Below are positions 8,203 through 17,434 of a stretch of 64,000 bases of DNA, piece after piece (within the stretch, counting starts at the first letter, position 1; each line of letters starts with the position of its first letter). The position numbers were made by a program, and so were the translations under genes. The stretch lies in the NCBI GenBank assembly GCA_016706685.1, contig JADJJE010000001.1:124001-188000 (forward strand), given 5' to 3'. The notes beneath the pieces are model-generated. The model saw nothing but the letters and a program-made list of their open reading frames with translations. It had not been told where the DNA came from and made no database searches. Source of the stretch: Sandaracinaceae bacterium (GTDB lineage Bacteria > Myxococcota_A > Polyangia > Polyangiales > Houyiibacteriaceae).

Positions 8203-9614
8203 CTACGTCGCGGTGGGTGCCGGAGTCGCTCGAAGGCCCAGGCAAAGGTAGGCCTGCACGGGCACCCCGATGGCGCGGCAGGTGGCCACGATGCCGAGGG
8301 GCGCAGGCGCGGTGGGCGCCTTCCGAGCTGCCCGCGAAGGCATGTTCGGGCAGTTTCGCGACGGTCTGGAGCGCGCTCCGTGGGCGAGTTGTCGTGGGCG
8401 TCCGGGTCGTCGATGAAGCGGAAGAGCGCGTCGCGGTGGTTCCTGTAGTAGCGCACCGCGGCCATGAGCGGCTCCGAGGGCAGGAGCACGGGCTCGACGG
8501 CGGCGAGCCAGACCTCGAAGTCGTTCGCGATGGGCCGGATGTAGCGCTGGCGATGCTCTCGTAGAGCTTCGCCAACCAGACCCAGCGCCTGCGCCTTGTC
8601 CTCTTCGCCGTAGATGGCCCCGATAAAGGCCCCGCCCTCTTTGGCCAGCCCCGGCTGGGTGGCTTCGGCGTCGCGAAACTTGCGGCGCCCGTGGGCGTTG
8701 CAGCCGGTCTCGATCACGCGCCCCGTCTCGAACACTGCGTTGAAGCGATGCTCGGCGTCCGCGGTGAGCTTGCCCACGAACGGCGCGAGCTTGGACACCA
8801 CCGACTCGCTGCTCTTGTCGGCCTCGTACTGGAAGACCGCGAGATCCTCGTTGCGGTACAGCTCGATGTAGCCGTTGTGCGCGACCGGGAGCTTGGGCAC
8901 GAGCACCTTGAGGCCCGTTCCGTCGGTGGCCATCCACGAGCCCGCGAGCAGCTGTCGCCAGTGATAGCCGTCCACGGGCGCGAGCAGATCCGCAGCCCGC
9001 TCGATGAACGACACCAGCGTGCCCATCGCCAGCGGAACACCGCGCTCGGCGAGGTCACGACGGGCGGTCAGGGGCGTCCGAACTTCGGGAACCACGCCAG
9101 CCACTCGCACGTGACCTTCGAGCGGTCGTAGGGCGCGGGCAGCGAGCGTGGTGTCGTGCGTCCACCGCAACTGCGGCAACGGCACGTGGTGCGGCGCACC
9201 AAGCGTCGACGCTGATGCTCCTTCACCACGTGGAGCTTCTCCTCCACCAGCTCCTCGGCCGCATCGAGCGCGGCGCTGCCGCAGTGCGCGCACGCGTCGG
9301 GGCGAAGCGCATGCTCCTCTGCCTCAAGGTGCGGCGGGACCTTCTTGCGGCCGGTGGGCTTCACCGGCGACTTGGCCTTTTCCTCCTCGTCAGGCTTCTC
9401 CGGGCGCCTGCATGTTCCTCGAACATGCCGGGTGTCGCCCTCCACCGTGGGCGGCGGCGCGGTGGCTTCGGCGCGGGGTCTTGCGCTGCTTGCGCTGGGC
9501 GATGGCCAGCAGCTCGGCCACGCGCTCGTTCAGCTTTGCGAGTTGGTCGATGAGCTGAGCGATCTGCTTTCGCTGCTCCGCGTTCTCTCGCTGAAGTGCG
9601 GCGACATCGACCAC
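8203..9614 (-). pseudogene. tnpC: tnpC, IS66 transposase (multiply frameshifted)
   Basis: All parts of an IS66 transposase are present but spread over three reading frames. First comes the N-terminal coiled coil LQRENAEQRKQIAQLIDQLA. Next is the zinc-binding part with CAHCGSAALD and CRCRSCGGRT. The catalytic core follows, with SWMATDGTGLKVL, GCNAHGRRKF and the terminal DNSPTER. Last is the C-terminal piece GIVATCRAIGVPVQAYL. Frames change near 9430, 9075, 8375 and about 8310. The gene is inactive. Neighbouring chromosomal genes show no comparable frame damage, so assembly error is a poor explanation. Confidence 0.88.
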
Positions 9615-9626
9615 GGCGACAAGAGA

Positions 9627-9995
9627 TCACGCCCGTGATCGACGTGCCGATCCCACCGACCGGGCGCGGCCCCGGCGCGCGGCGGTGAAGTCGATGCCGG
9701 CGAGCAGCGACGCGAACGCAGTTCCGTCGATCTGCACCTGCGTTTCCGCACCGTCGAGGGGTGGCACCTGAAAGCTGCCCGCCTCGAGCCGCTTCGCCAG
9801 AAGGCACCAGCCCGAGCCATCAAACCACAGCGCCTTCGCGATCCGTCGACGCTTGTTCATGAACAAGTACAGGTGCCCATCCACCGGGTCGAGACCGAGC
9901 CGACGCACCGCCCCCGCCAGCGAGTCGAACGAGCCGCGCATGTCGATGGGCTCCACCGCGACGAACACCCGCACGGTGGGAGGCAGGCTCAGCAC
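9627..9995 (-). CDS. tnpB: tnpB, IS66 accessory protein (Orf2-like)
   Basis: The intact 122-residue product begins at GTG 9995 and matches the IS66 Orf2 family: LSLPPTVRVFVAVEPIDMRG, then DPVDGHLYLFMNKRRRIAKALWFDGSGWCLLAKRLEAGSF. TnpB is needed for IS66 transposition, but its biochemical role is not settled. Its start overlaps the tnpA stop (GTGCTGA arrangement), the coupling seen throughout the family. Because of the tnpA frameshift, the first part of tnpA now reads in frame into tnpB, so a 241-residue fusion could be made from GTG 10352. Confidence 0.85.
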   Translation of the reverse strand: MLSLPPTVRVFVAVEPIDMRGSFDSLAGAVRRLGLDPVDGHLYLFMNKRRRIAKALWFDGSGWCLLAKRLEAGSFQVPPLDGAETQVQIDGTAFASLLAGIDFTAARRGRARSVGSARRSRA

Positions 9996-10352
9996 GCGCG
10001 CAGCACCGTCACGATTCGGCGAAGCGTCTCGTCCTGGAAGCCGTCGCCGAACTCCACGCGAGCGCCGTTCACCTCGAGCACGTAGTGCCGCGCCGGTGGG
10101 CGCCGTGACCGGCCGAGGGGTGGGCACCAGCTCCACGAGGCCGCTGCGCGCGAGCCTCACCTGTGCCTTGGCAGGTGGAGCCTTGGCGGCCTTCGCCTCG
10201 CGCCTGCCCAGGTTCACGCGCCACGCGTTCAGCGAGCGTCCATCGATGCCGTGCTCGCGAGCCCACTCGGCGAGCGGCCGCCCCGAAGCCACCACCGCTC
10301 GCAGACACCTCCGAGCCTCGAGCTCCTCTTCGATCCTTCGCGCCTTCGCCAC
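9989..10352 (-). pseudogene. tnpA: tnpA, IS66 accessory protein (frameshifted)
   Basis: The N-terminal part from GTG 10352 has the helix-turn-helix typical of IS66 TnpA (LAEWAREHGIDGRSLNAWRV) and a ribosome site GGAGG six bases upstream. The frame breaks near 10090. The normal C-terminus ARHYVLEVNGARVEFGDGF and its stop at 9991-9989 lie in another frame. One base change in length separates the two, so the gene is recently or mildly damaged compared with tnpC. Confidence 0.8.
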
Positions 10353-10403
10353 ACATCACCTCCGGGAAAACCCAAAGGCTGCGCGGCACCCACGCGGCCG
10401 TCA

Positions 10404-10434
10404 TCCCGGTGTCGCTGATGGCTCACTTCGCGGA
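10404..10434. repeat. Right end of IS66 element: inverted repeat plus target duplication
   Basis: TCCCGGTGTCGCTGAT at 10404-10419 is the exact complement of the left-end core, followed by GGCTCAC to the element edge at 10426. TTCGCGGA at 10427-10434 is the right copy of the presumed 8-bp target duplication. The ATG used by the downstream gene fragment (10418-10420) lies inside this inverted repeat. Confidence 0.75.
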
Positions 10435-11716
10435 AGACCTATCCAGCATCGCGCTGCTGCCGGAGTCGTCGCTTCGCCCCAAAGGAGTGCTCCTGCTGCT
10501 GGACGCCGTCCCGGCTTTTCACGCCTTCTCGCGCGACGGGAGCGCGCTCCGTGCCTTCGCGTGGCTGACGCGCGGGCTGCTGGGCCTCGCGCTCGTGGGC
10601 TACCGAGGGCGGGCCACGGTGCCGGCTGCGGCGATGATGATGATGGTCTTCGGCGGACTGCTGCGTGGCTACGCCAACTCCTTCCACGCAGGCCTCTTAC
10701 CAGTCTGGCTGCTGCTGGTCCTCTCGTTCTTCCCGACCACCGACACTTGGTCGCTCGATGCCTGGCGTTCGCGTTCCACTCCCGCACACCACCTTCGAGG
10801 GCGAGGCGCGCTCTACGGCTGGGCCCGCTACACATTCTGGAGCGTGCTCTCGCTCGCGTACTTCGCTGCGGGCACGAGCAAGCTCTTCAACGGAGGGCCA
10901 CTGTGGTGGGAACCGAACAACATGCGCGTGATCCTCGCAATGGACGGTCTGAATCCCATGGAGCTCCCGTTCCGCTTGGGACTACCCTTCGCGACCGGCC
11001 CCGCCTGGCCGCTCGCGCTCCTCGGGCTCTCCGCTCTTTCCGTCGAGCTCGGGATGATCAGCATGCTCTTTTCACAGCGCCTGCGCTGGGTCATGCCGGC
11101 TGCGATGCTCGCCACCCATGTCGGCATCGCGCTGCTCCAGAACGTGCTCTTCGCCGACCTGATCGTGCTGCTCGCAGCGTTCTATGCGCAGCGCTGGACG
11201 GACCGGTGCTCCGCCAGCCAGAGCGTCTACCTCGAGCAGCGCAACCCGATCTCGCGGTCGACCTCGGCCGAGCGCGACGCTGCGCATTCGAGAGGCTCCC
11301 GTGTCTTCGCGGCGTTCGCGTGCACCTTCATCGTCGCCAACCTCGTGGGGATCGAGCTCTATCCACTCACCGGCATGCAGATGTACTCGCGCAGAAACCA
11401 CGATGGCGTCGTGCGCTATCACCGCATCGTGGCGATCGACGCCCTGGGCCATGAGAAAGCTGCGCATCCGGAGCACTGGGTCGGGGCGCTCCGCGATTCC
11501 CGCTACCGCTTTCACCTGCACCGCTGCTTCGACGACGGTGACCCAAGACCGTGCCGCGACTTCCTGAGCGGCTTCGCGCAATTCCTCGCGGCGTCTCCGG
11601 CTCACGACGACGTCGTAGCGCTAGAAGCCCAAGAGTGGCGCTGGTCCATTCGTGACCACCCCTCGGATCCGGGTCACGGAGCCATCCACGCGCGCGTCAG
11701 CGTCGCTGTGGAGTGA
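10418..11716 (+). CDS. C-terminal part of HTTM-like membrane protein, restarted inside IS66 end
   Basis: The open frame of about 432 residues has six or more membrane segments and the HTTM/vitamin-K-carboxylase-like signature AYFAAGTSKLFNGGPLWW, followed by ELGMISMLFSQRLRWVMPAAM. Its natural N-terminus is the fragment at 7705-8074. Translation could now start at ATG 10418, supplied by the IS terminal repeat. Joining the two fragments across one copy of the target duplication leaves them in different frames by one base, so simple excision would not restore the gene. HTTM-like proteins are membrane proteins of mostly unknown role. Their presence in polysaccharide clusters suggests glycan modification, which is inference. 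Confidence 0.7.
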   Translation: MAHFAEDLSSIALLPESSLRPKGVLLLLDAVPAFHAFSRDGSALRAFAWLTRGLLGLALVGYRGRATVPAAAMMMMVFGGLLRGYANSFHAGLLPVWLLLVLSFFPTTDTWSLDAWRSRSTPAHHLRGRGALYGWARYTFWSVLSLAYFAAGTSKLFNGGPLWWEPNNMRVILAMDGLNPMELPFRLGLPFATGPAWPLALLGLSALSVELGMISMLFSQRLRWVMPAAMLATHVGIALLQNVLFADLIVLLAAFYAQRWTDRCSASQSVYLEQRNPISRSTSAERDAAHSRGSRVFAAFACTFIVANLVGIELYPLTGMQMYSRRNHDGVVRYHRIVAIDALGHEKAAHPEHWVGALRDSRYRFHLHRCFDDGDPRPCRDFLSGFAQFLAASPAHDDVVALEAQEWRWSIRDHPSDPGHGAIHARVSVAVE

Positions 11717-11723
11717 GCGGCGC

Positions 11724-12647
11724 TCAGGCTTCGCCGATGGTGTGCACGTTGCTCGCTACGTCGAACATGCCGCGGCGCTTGGCAGCGGCCAGCACGCGCA
11801 GCGCCTCGCGGTAGCCGCGCGTCATCAACACCTTGGCGTTGGCCCGCGAGGTGAACGAGAAGCGCCCGAGGTCGGCCGACACGTTCAGCACGGTGACGTG
11901 CGGATACAGGCGGTTGATCAGATCGATGCCGCGCTTCTCTTTCTCGCTGATGACGATGTTGACCGCCTGGCGCCCGATGGCGAGGCCGCCAGAGTGAACC
12001 AGCGAGCGCTGCCCCGGCCGGATGACGTGCGGGCGGTAGACGTTGGAGATGATGACCACGTCGGCGCCGGCTTCCACGGCGAGGTCGATGCTGAGCGTAC
12101 GCACCAGCTCGCCATCCATGTAGTAGCGGTCGCCGATGCGGTAGGGCCGGAAGAGGAGCGGCACGCACGACGACGCAGCCACGGCCTGGCTGATGGGCAC
12201 GTCGTCGCGGTAGCCGCGCCCGAACACCACGCGGCCGCGGCCGTCGATGTCCGACGCCGTGACGAACACGTCCTTGTTCAGCGCGCGGAAGTCGTTCTGC
12301 GGCAGCTTCTCGGCCAGGAAGCGCTCGAAGCGGTCGATGGAGAGCAGGCCGCTGGTCAGATAGCCCGGCTGGCTGAGCTGCTCGAGGTTGGGCGCGCCCA
12401 GGAAGTAGCGCCCGCGCATGGGGTTGGTCTCGGCACCAGTGCCCTTGTAGAAAGGGCGCACCCAGTCGGCCAGCTGGGACGCCGTGAAGCCTTGAGAGAA
12501 GAACGCCGAGGCGATAGCCCCCGCGGACGCACCCACGTAGATGTCGGGCTCGAGCGCCAGCTCTTCCATCGCCTTGAGGACGCCCAAGTGAGCCACTCCC
12601 TTGGTGGCGCCTCCAGATCCAACGAAAGCGATGCGCGGTTTACCCAT
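11724..12647 (-). CDS. Patatin-like phospholipase
   Basis: The 307-residue protein has all patatin motifs: the oxyanion loop GSGGATKG (residues 10-17), the nucleophile elbow GASAG with Ser41, and the catalytic Asp in MDGEL (Asp178). These enzymes use a Ser-Asp dyad to hydrolyse acyl chains from lipids. No signal peptide is seen at the N-terminus (MGKPRIAFVGSGG), so it is cytoplasmic or peripheral in the membrane. It is convergent with the HTTM fragment, with a 7-nt gap, and divergent from ugd. Its length and order match the bacterial RssA-like branch. Confidence 0.93.
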   Translation of the reverse strand: MGKPRIAFVGSGGATKGVAHLGVLKAMEELALEPDIYVGASAGAIASAFFSQGFTASQLADWVRPFYKGTGAETNPMRGRYFLGAPNLEQLSQPGYLTSGLLSIDRFERFLAEKLPQNDFRALNKDVFVTASDIDGRGRVVFGRGYRDDVPISQAVAASSCVPLLFRPYRIGDRYYMDGELVRTLSIDLAVEAGADVVIISNVYRPHVIRPGQRSLVHSGGLAIGRQAVNIVISEKEKRGIDLINRLYPHVTVLNVSADLGRFSFTSRANAKVLMTRGYREALRVLAAAKRRGMFDVASNVHTIGEA

Positions 12648-12948
12648 GAGGGGATGGTTTCGCGCCCGGAGCGGCGGGTCAAGTGCAGGGTGCGGGAGAG
12701 ACGCTGGTTCAGCTCGTTCTCGCTCGCCGGGGCGCGTGAGGGGACTCGCGACACCACGGTGTCACGCGACGGTGGCCGGACTGCGACGTCACGGTGCGAT
12801 GGTCGTGCCGTATGTACTCAACAGCTTGCCACGAGTGTCCCGTTCGCTCGACCGTCGACTTCCCGCGAGCAGCGCTGGAACGTGTCCCTCTCTCCCCAAA
12901 GGCCACCGTCGGGGGCGGCTGCAATCGGCGCCTGACGAACGGGGAGCC
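12648..12948. promoter_or_regulatory. Divergent region between patatin gene and ugd, with short palindrome
   Basis: This ~300-nt stretch carries no convincing gene. It contains the perfect 14-base palindrome GACACCACGGTGTC (12750-12763), a possible operator for a dimeric regulator of either divergent gene. A GGGGAG ribosome site lies just before the ugd ATG, unusually close at 2 nt. No reliable promoter hexamers were identified. Confidence 0.35.
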
Positions 12949-14262
12949 ATGAAGGTCTGCGTCGTTGGATCGGGTTACGTGGGGTTGGTCACCGGGGCCT
13001 GCCTCGCTGAGGCCGGGAATACAGTCCTGTCCGTCGACAAGGACCAGGAAAAGGTGGACGCGCTGCTGCGTGGCGAGGTCCCCATCTACGAGCCCGGCCT
13101 GGGTAGCCTGATCGCGCAAAACATCGCGGCGGGCCGACTTCGATTCAGCACCGACATCGGCAGCGCGGTCGGCGAGGCCGACCTCGTGTTCCTGACCGTG
13201 GGCACGCCCGGGCGTCGCGATGGCGGCGCGGACTTGCGCGCGGTGGACGCCGTCGCCGCGTCGGTGGCTGAGCGCGTAACGCACCCGACCGTGTTGGTGC
13301 TCAAGAGTACGGTGCCCGTCGGGACGAATGAGCGGGTGCAGAAGATCGTGGCGAGCGCCGCGTTCCCCGTTCACGTGGTCAGCAACCCCGAGTTCCTCAA
13401 GGAAGGCGCTGCGATCAAGGACTTCTTACACCCCGAGAGAATCGTCTGCGGTTATGGGGGGAACGACGAGCGCGTCCGCCCCTTGATGGAGCGCCTCTAT
13501 CACCCTTACTGCCTCTCCGGCAGCCGCTTGATGTGGATGTCACCCGCAAGCGCCGAGCTCACGAAGTACGTGTCCAACACCATGCTGGCCATGCGCATCT
13601 CCTTCATGAACGAAGTGGCACTGCTGGCTGAGAAGGCGGGCGCGAACATCCACGACGTGCGTCACGCGGTCGGGGCTGACAGCCGCATCGGAGACAAGTT
13701 CCTACACGCTGGTGCGGGCTACGGCGGGTCTTGTTTCCCGAAGGACGTGCTGGCGCTCGCCACAGCAGGGCGCGACTTCGGCGTCCCCATGGAGCTCTCA
13801 GAGGCCACGCATCGCGTGAATGAGCGGCAGAAGTCCGTGATCGTGGCGAAGCTCAAGTCGCGCTTCGGCGGAACACTCCGTGGCAAGCGCATTGCGGTTT
13901 GGGGCATCGCGTTCAAGCCGGACACAGACGACATCCGTGAGGCGCCGGCGCTGACTACCATCGACGTGCTCCTCAGTGAGGGCGCGTCCGTCGTGGCGCA
14001 CGACCCCAAGGCGATGCAAGAGTTCCGCAGGCACCACGACGTCACGCTCGACTTGGTGAGCGACCCGTACGACGCCCTCGACGGGGCCGACGCGCTGGTG
14101 CTGCACACGGAGTGGCGCATCTACCAGAATCCAGACTTCGCACAGATGAAGCGACGCATGCGCCAGGCCTTTCTCATCGATGGGCGCAACGTCTGGTCCA
14201 GCTACCAACTCGAGGAGCAAGGCTTCGAGTACGACGGGATTGGCGTTCGAGCGACGCGGTGA
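12949..14262 (+). CDS. ugd: UDP-glucose 6-dehydrogenase family protein
   Basis: The 437-residue enzyme begins with the NAD-binding fold MKVCVVGSGYVGLVTGACLA. It carries the catalytic Cys262 in GYGGSCFPKDV, KSTVPVGT, SNPEFLKEG and the C-terminal AFKPDTDDIREAPA motif. These define the UDP-glucose/GDP-mannose dehydrogenase family and, with FLKEGAAIKDFLHPERIV, the UDP-glucose branch. It oxidises UDP-glucose to UDP-glucuronate with two NAD+, providing an acidic sugar precursor for surface polysaccharide. The nearby flippase and transferases fit this role. ATG 12949 is chosen because the open frame further upstream lacks family sequence. Confidence 0.93.
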   Translation: MKVCVVGSGYVGLVTGACLAEAGNTVLSVDKDQEKVDALLRGEVPIYEPGLGSLIAQNIAAGRLRFSTDIGSAVGEADLVFLTVGTPGRRDGGADLRAVDAVAASVAERVTHPTVLVLKSTVPVGTNERVQKIVASAAFPVHVVSNPEFLKEGAAIKDFLHPERIVCGYGGNDERVRPLMERLYHPYCLSGSRLMWMSPASAELTKYVSNTMLAMRISFMNEVALLAEKAGANIHDVRHAVGADSRIGDKFLHAGAGYGGSCFPKDVLALATAGRDFGVPMELSEATHRVNERQKSVIVAKLKSRFGGTLRGKRIAVWGIAFKPDTDDIREAPALTTIDVLLSEGASVVAHDPKAMQEFRRHHDVTLDLVSDPYDALDGADALVLHTEWRIYQNPDFAQMKRRMRQAFLIDGRNVWSSYQLEEQGFEYDGIGVRATR

Positions 14263-14267
14263 CTCGT

Positions 14268-15086
14268 TCAGCCGGGGCCTGGAAGCGGCATGAGGGCGCG
14301 GCCGCCGGCGAGGCCACGCCAAATCGCCTTTCCGGCGGCGTCGAAGCGCCGTACAGCGTCCACGAAGCGGGCGCGCGCCTCGCAGTCCACCCACTCGCGC
14401 GGAAGCCAGGGATCGAACACCACTTGACGGATCGCCGCGCCGCCCAGGAGGTAGGCTTCCCGGGCGGCTACGTCGTGCTCGAGTTCCGAGCTCCGAGCCA
14501 GCCACGCTTCCAGCTGCGTGCGCTGCTCCACGTACGCGCGGCTCAGCGCCGCCCCGTCCCACAGCCACGCTATCTGGGCCTGGCGCTCGTCGTCGAATGC
14601 GTCCGCGCCAAAGACTGCGGCTTCGGAGTCGAGCCCCACCGTCATCAGGCGCTGCCGCAGGTCGGGCACGCCCCCGCGCAGGTTGTCCGGTCGCACGAAG
14701 AGCCCGCGCTCGAGCTCTCGTAGCCCGAGGAGATGCAGAGCACGCTCGCGGCCCTCCACGGCTGTGCGGTCGCGACGCGAGAGGTTGCCCGTGTGCACCA
14801 GCACGTAGCGGCCCGCCCACGTCGAGACGCGTCGCTCGGCCGTACGCCACTCCGAGACCGCGAGGTTCAGCCCCTCCGCGTTGGGGCCGATCACATAGGC
14901 CCCGCGACCGCTCGCCCGAATGAGGCCGTCGGCGGACAGCCGAACCAGTGTGACCCGCACGTTGTTCTCCGTGATGTCGAACAGCGCGCAGGCCGTGATG
15001 GCGTCGCGCACGTTCAGCGGTGCGCCATCGGTGGCCAGCAGGAGCCCGAGGATCAGCTTCCTGGCATTGGGGCCCTTGGGCTTCAT
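14268..15086 (-). CDS. PaaX-family transcriptional regulator
   Basis: The 272-residue product has the PaaX-like N-terminal winged helix (ARKLILGLLLATDG, then FDITENNVRVTLVRLSADGLI) and the Cas2-like middle part. The best-known member represses phenylacetate catabolism and responds to phenylacetyl-CoA, but no paa genes are visible here. Instead the gene follows an AidB-like acyl-CoA dehydrogenase by 7 nt, so the two are probably one transcription unit and the regulator may sense an acyl-CoA. It is convergent with ugd, with a 5-nt gap. Confidence 0.85.
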   Translation of the reverse strand: MKPKGPNARKLILGLLLATDGAPLNVRDAITACALFDITENNVRVTLVRLSADGLIRASGRGAYVIGPNAEGLNLAVSEWRTAERRVSTWAGRYVLVHTGNLSRRDRTAVEGRERALHLLGLRELERGLFVRPDNLRGGVPDLRQRLMTVGLDSEAAVFGADAFDDERQAQIAWLWDGAALSRAYVEQRTQLEAWLARSSELEHDVAAREAYLLGGAAIRQVVFDPWLPREWVDCEARARFVDAVRRFDAAGKAIWRGLAGGRALMPLPGPG

Positions 15087-15093
15087 CCGTCGC

Positions 15094-16836
15094 TCAGTGC
15101 ATGGGCAGCGACGCTGCCGCGCCGTCTTGCGACGCTCGGTGCGTCACGGCCGGGTCCGCGCGCTCGAGGATGGCCCGCACGTCGGTGCCCTTGGGCAGCG
15201 CGCCGTAGTTGTGGTGGCCCTGGCCCGCGAGCCGCGACGCGCAGAACGCCTCGCTGACAGCCACGGGCGCGTGCCGCACCAGCAGCGACGCCTGGAACGC
15301 GAGCGCCAGCTGGTCCACCAGGTGCCGTGACTGGAACTGGATGTCGGCCACGTCGCGGAAGTCGAGCCCCCCAAAGTGGCCCTTCAGCGCGCACACGTAG
15401 GCGTCGAGATGTGAGTTGCCACCGGACGCCAGGTCCACCTCGTGCAGGAAGGCGCGCACCACCTCGGGGTTCTTGCCGATGGCGCGCAGCACGTCCAGGC
15501 ACTGCACGTTGCCGCTGCCCTCCCAGATGGGGTTGATCACGGACTCACGGTAGAGCCGCGGGTAGATGGAGTTCTCCATGACGCCGCTGCCGCCGATGCA
15601 CTCCATGACCTCGTAGGTGTGCTGCGGGGTGCGCTTGCAGATCCAGTACTTGCCCACCGCGATGGCAAGGCGCTGTAGGTGCCCCTCGTGGGCGTCGCTG
15701 TCACGTGCGTCCAGCGCCCGCGCCATGCGCATGCCGAAGGCGATGGCCCCCTCGTACTCGAGCGCCAAATCGGCGAGCACGTTCTGCATGAGCGGCTGAT
15801 CGCGCAGCCGCGCCCCAAAGGCCGCCCGCTGGTTGCAGTGGTGGATGGCGTTCGCCAGGCCCACCCGCATGAGCGCGGCCGAGCCGACCATGCAGTCGAA
15901 GCGCGTGAGCCCCACCATCTCGATGATGGTGGGCACGCCGCGCCCTTCGTTGCCGATGAGCCAGCCCTGGGCGCCGCGCAGCTCCACCTCGCTCGACGCG
16001 TTGGAGCGGTTGGCCATCTTGTCCTTCAGCCGGATGACGTTGAGCGCGTTCTTGCTCCCGTCCGGCAAGAAGCGCGGCACCAGGAAGCACGACGGCCCCG
16101 CTGCGGTCTGGGCCAGGATCAGGAACACGTCGCACATGGGCGCCGAGAGGAACCACTTGTGCCCCACCAGCGAGTAGAGCTCGCCCGGCCCTGCGGCGCT
16201 CACGGGGGTGGCCTGCGTGCTGTTGGAGCGCACGTCCGAGCCGCCCTGCTTCTCGGTCATGCCCATGCCCACGGTGACCGCGCGCTTCTCGCTGGCCGGC
16301 ACGTTGCGTGGGTCGTACTCACGCGAGAGGATCTTGGGCTCCCACACGGCGGCCAGCTCGGGCTGCTGGCGAATGCTGGGGATGGACGCGAACGTCATGG
16401 TCACTGGGCAGCCGTGCCCAGCCTCCACCTGCCCCTGCATGGCCGACTTCGCCGCGCGCACCACGTGGGCCCCTGGCCGCGGATCCGTCCACGGCGTGGC
16501 GTGCAGGCCTTCGCGCAGCGACGTCTCCATGAGGCGGTGATACGCGTCGTGGTAGCGCACCACGTCCACGCGCCGACCGAAGCGGTCGTGGGTGTCCAGC
16601 TCGGGGGTGTACTTGTTGGCCAGGTGGCCAAGCTCCAGGTACGAGGCCCGCCCCGTCAGCTCGCCGAACGCCTCGATGCTGGCAGCGCCCCATGCACCGC
16701 CTTCGCGGGCGGTGGCCTCCATGAGCGGCTGGTCCGCCGTGAAGAGGTTGTAGTCCACCAGGTCGCTCGCGACGTTGGTGACGGCGTGCGTTTCGCCGAG
16801 GTCGTGGGGCGGACTGGGGGGCTGGGTGGTGGCCAT
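15094..16836 (-). CDS. AidB-like acyl-CoA dehydrogenase
   Basis: The 580-residue flavoprotein matches AidB-type acyl-CoA dehydrogenases in length and motifs: TVGMGMTEKQGGSDVRSN, YSLVGHKWFLSAPMCD, ECIGGSGVMENSIYPRLYRE and NPIWEGSGNVQCLDVLRA. AidB in Escherichia coli belongs to the adaptive response to alkylating agents, binds DNA and has weak isovaleryl-CoA dehydrogenase activity. Homologues elsewhere may be metabolic. The internal ATG 16836 is preferred to 16854 because MATTQPPSPPHD begins a normal leader. It shares an operon with the PaaX-like gene. A repeat-rich ~750-nt region lies upstream of it. Confidence 0.88.
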   Translation of the reverse strand: MATTQPPSPPHDLGETHAVTNVASDLVDYNLFTADQPLMEATAREGGAWGAASIEAFGELTGRASYLELGHLANKYTPELDTHDRFGRRVDVVRYHDAYHRLMETSLREGLHATPWTDPRPGAHVVRAAKSAMQGQVEAGHGCPVTMTFASIPSIRQQPELAAVWEPKILSREYDPRNVPASEKRAVTVGMGMTEKQGGSDVRSNSTQATPVSAAGPGELYSLVGHKWFLSAPMCDVFLILAQTAAGPSCFLVPRFLPDGSKNALNVIRLKDKMANRSNASSEVELRGAQGWLIGNEGRGVPTIIEMVGLTRFDCMVGSAALMRVGLANAIHHCNQRAAFGARLRDQPLMQNVLADLALEYEGAIAFGMRMARALDARDSDAHEGHLQRLAIAVGKYWICKRTPQHTYEVMECIGGSGVMENSIYPRLYRESVINPIWEGSGNVQCLDVLRAIGKNPEVVRAFLHEVDLASGGNSHLDAYVCALKGHFGGLDFRDVADIQFQSRHLVDQLALAFQASLLVRHAPVAVSEAFCASRLAGQGHHNYGALPKGTDVRAILERADPAVTHRASQDGAAASLPMH

Positions 16837-16921
16837 GAGGCCAACATTACACAAAGCGCTTCAGTGCGGCAACAGCGTAACGTTTCGTGTGCGACCAGGC
16901 CGGGCCTCGATCGTTGTCGTT

Positions 16922-17434
16922 GTCGTGATCGTCTATCGACTCATCACAAGTTCGTCGGGGCAGTCCGAGGCCGAGTGGATTCTGCAGGTTCCGTTCTGGG
17001 CCTTAGTTCCAGCCCGCGAAAGCCGGGCAGCGGGCCTGGGCCTCCGGGGCAAGTCCTCCCTCCGAGGGGGGCCAGCTTGGGTGGACTAGAGGAGCCGAGG
17101 TGGCTGGCTGTGGAGGGTTTGGGGCCTGTCGAGGCCTCGAAGGCCTCATGGTTGGTCGTGACTTGCCAACCCACCCGCCTTGGAACGACTAATCGATGAG
17201 TAAGCAGCTCGGATCTCGCCCAGAATGATCTCGAGGCTCAACACTTTACCCGCTTCCGAGGCTGAGTCCTCCCTGGAGGGAGGACTTGTCCCCGAAGCCA
17301 GGCGAAGGTCCCCGCCCCGGCTTTCAGCCGGGGCGCCCAGGGTGCCTGATACAGCCGCTTCCGCCCAGGAGTCGGCCAGGGTCCTTGGGCCGGCTCCGGT
17401 GACCATGGGCCGAACTTGTGATGAGTCGTTAGTC

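Larger units (their letters stand above)
8075..10426 (-). mobile_element. IS66-family insertion sequence, decayed, 2352 bp
   Basis: Three genes lie in the canonical IS66 order on the minus strand (tnpA, tnpB, tnpC), bounded by matching terminal inverted repeats with the core ATCAGCGACACCGGGA and by a degenerate 8-bp target duplication. The size fits the family. tnpA carries one frameshift and tnpC at least four, while tnpB is intact, so the element cannot transpose on its own. It splits an HTTM-like gene of the polysaccharide cluster. The drift in both the ends and the target duplication indicates an old insertion. Confidence 0.88.
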
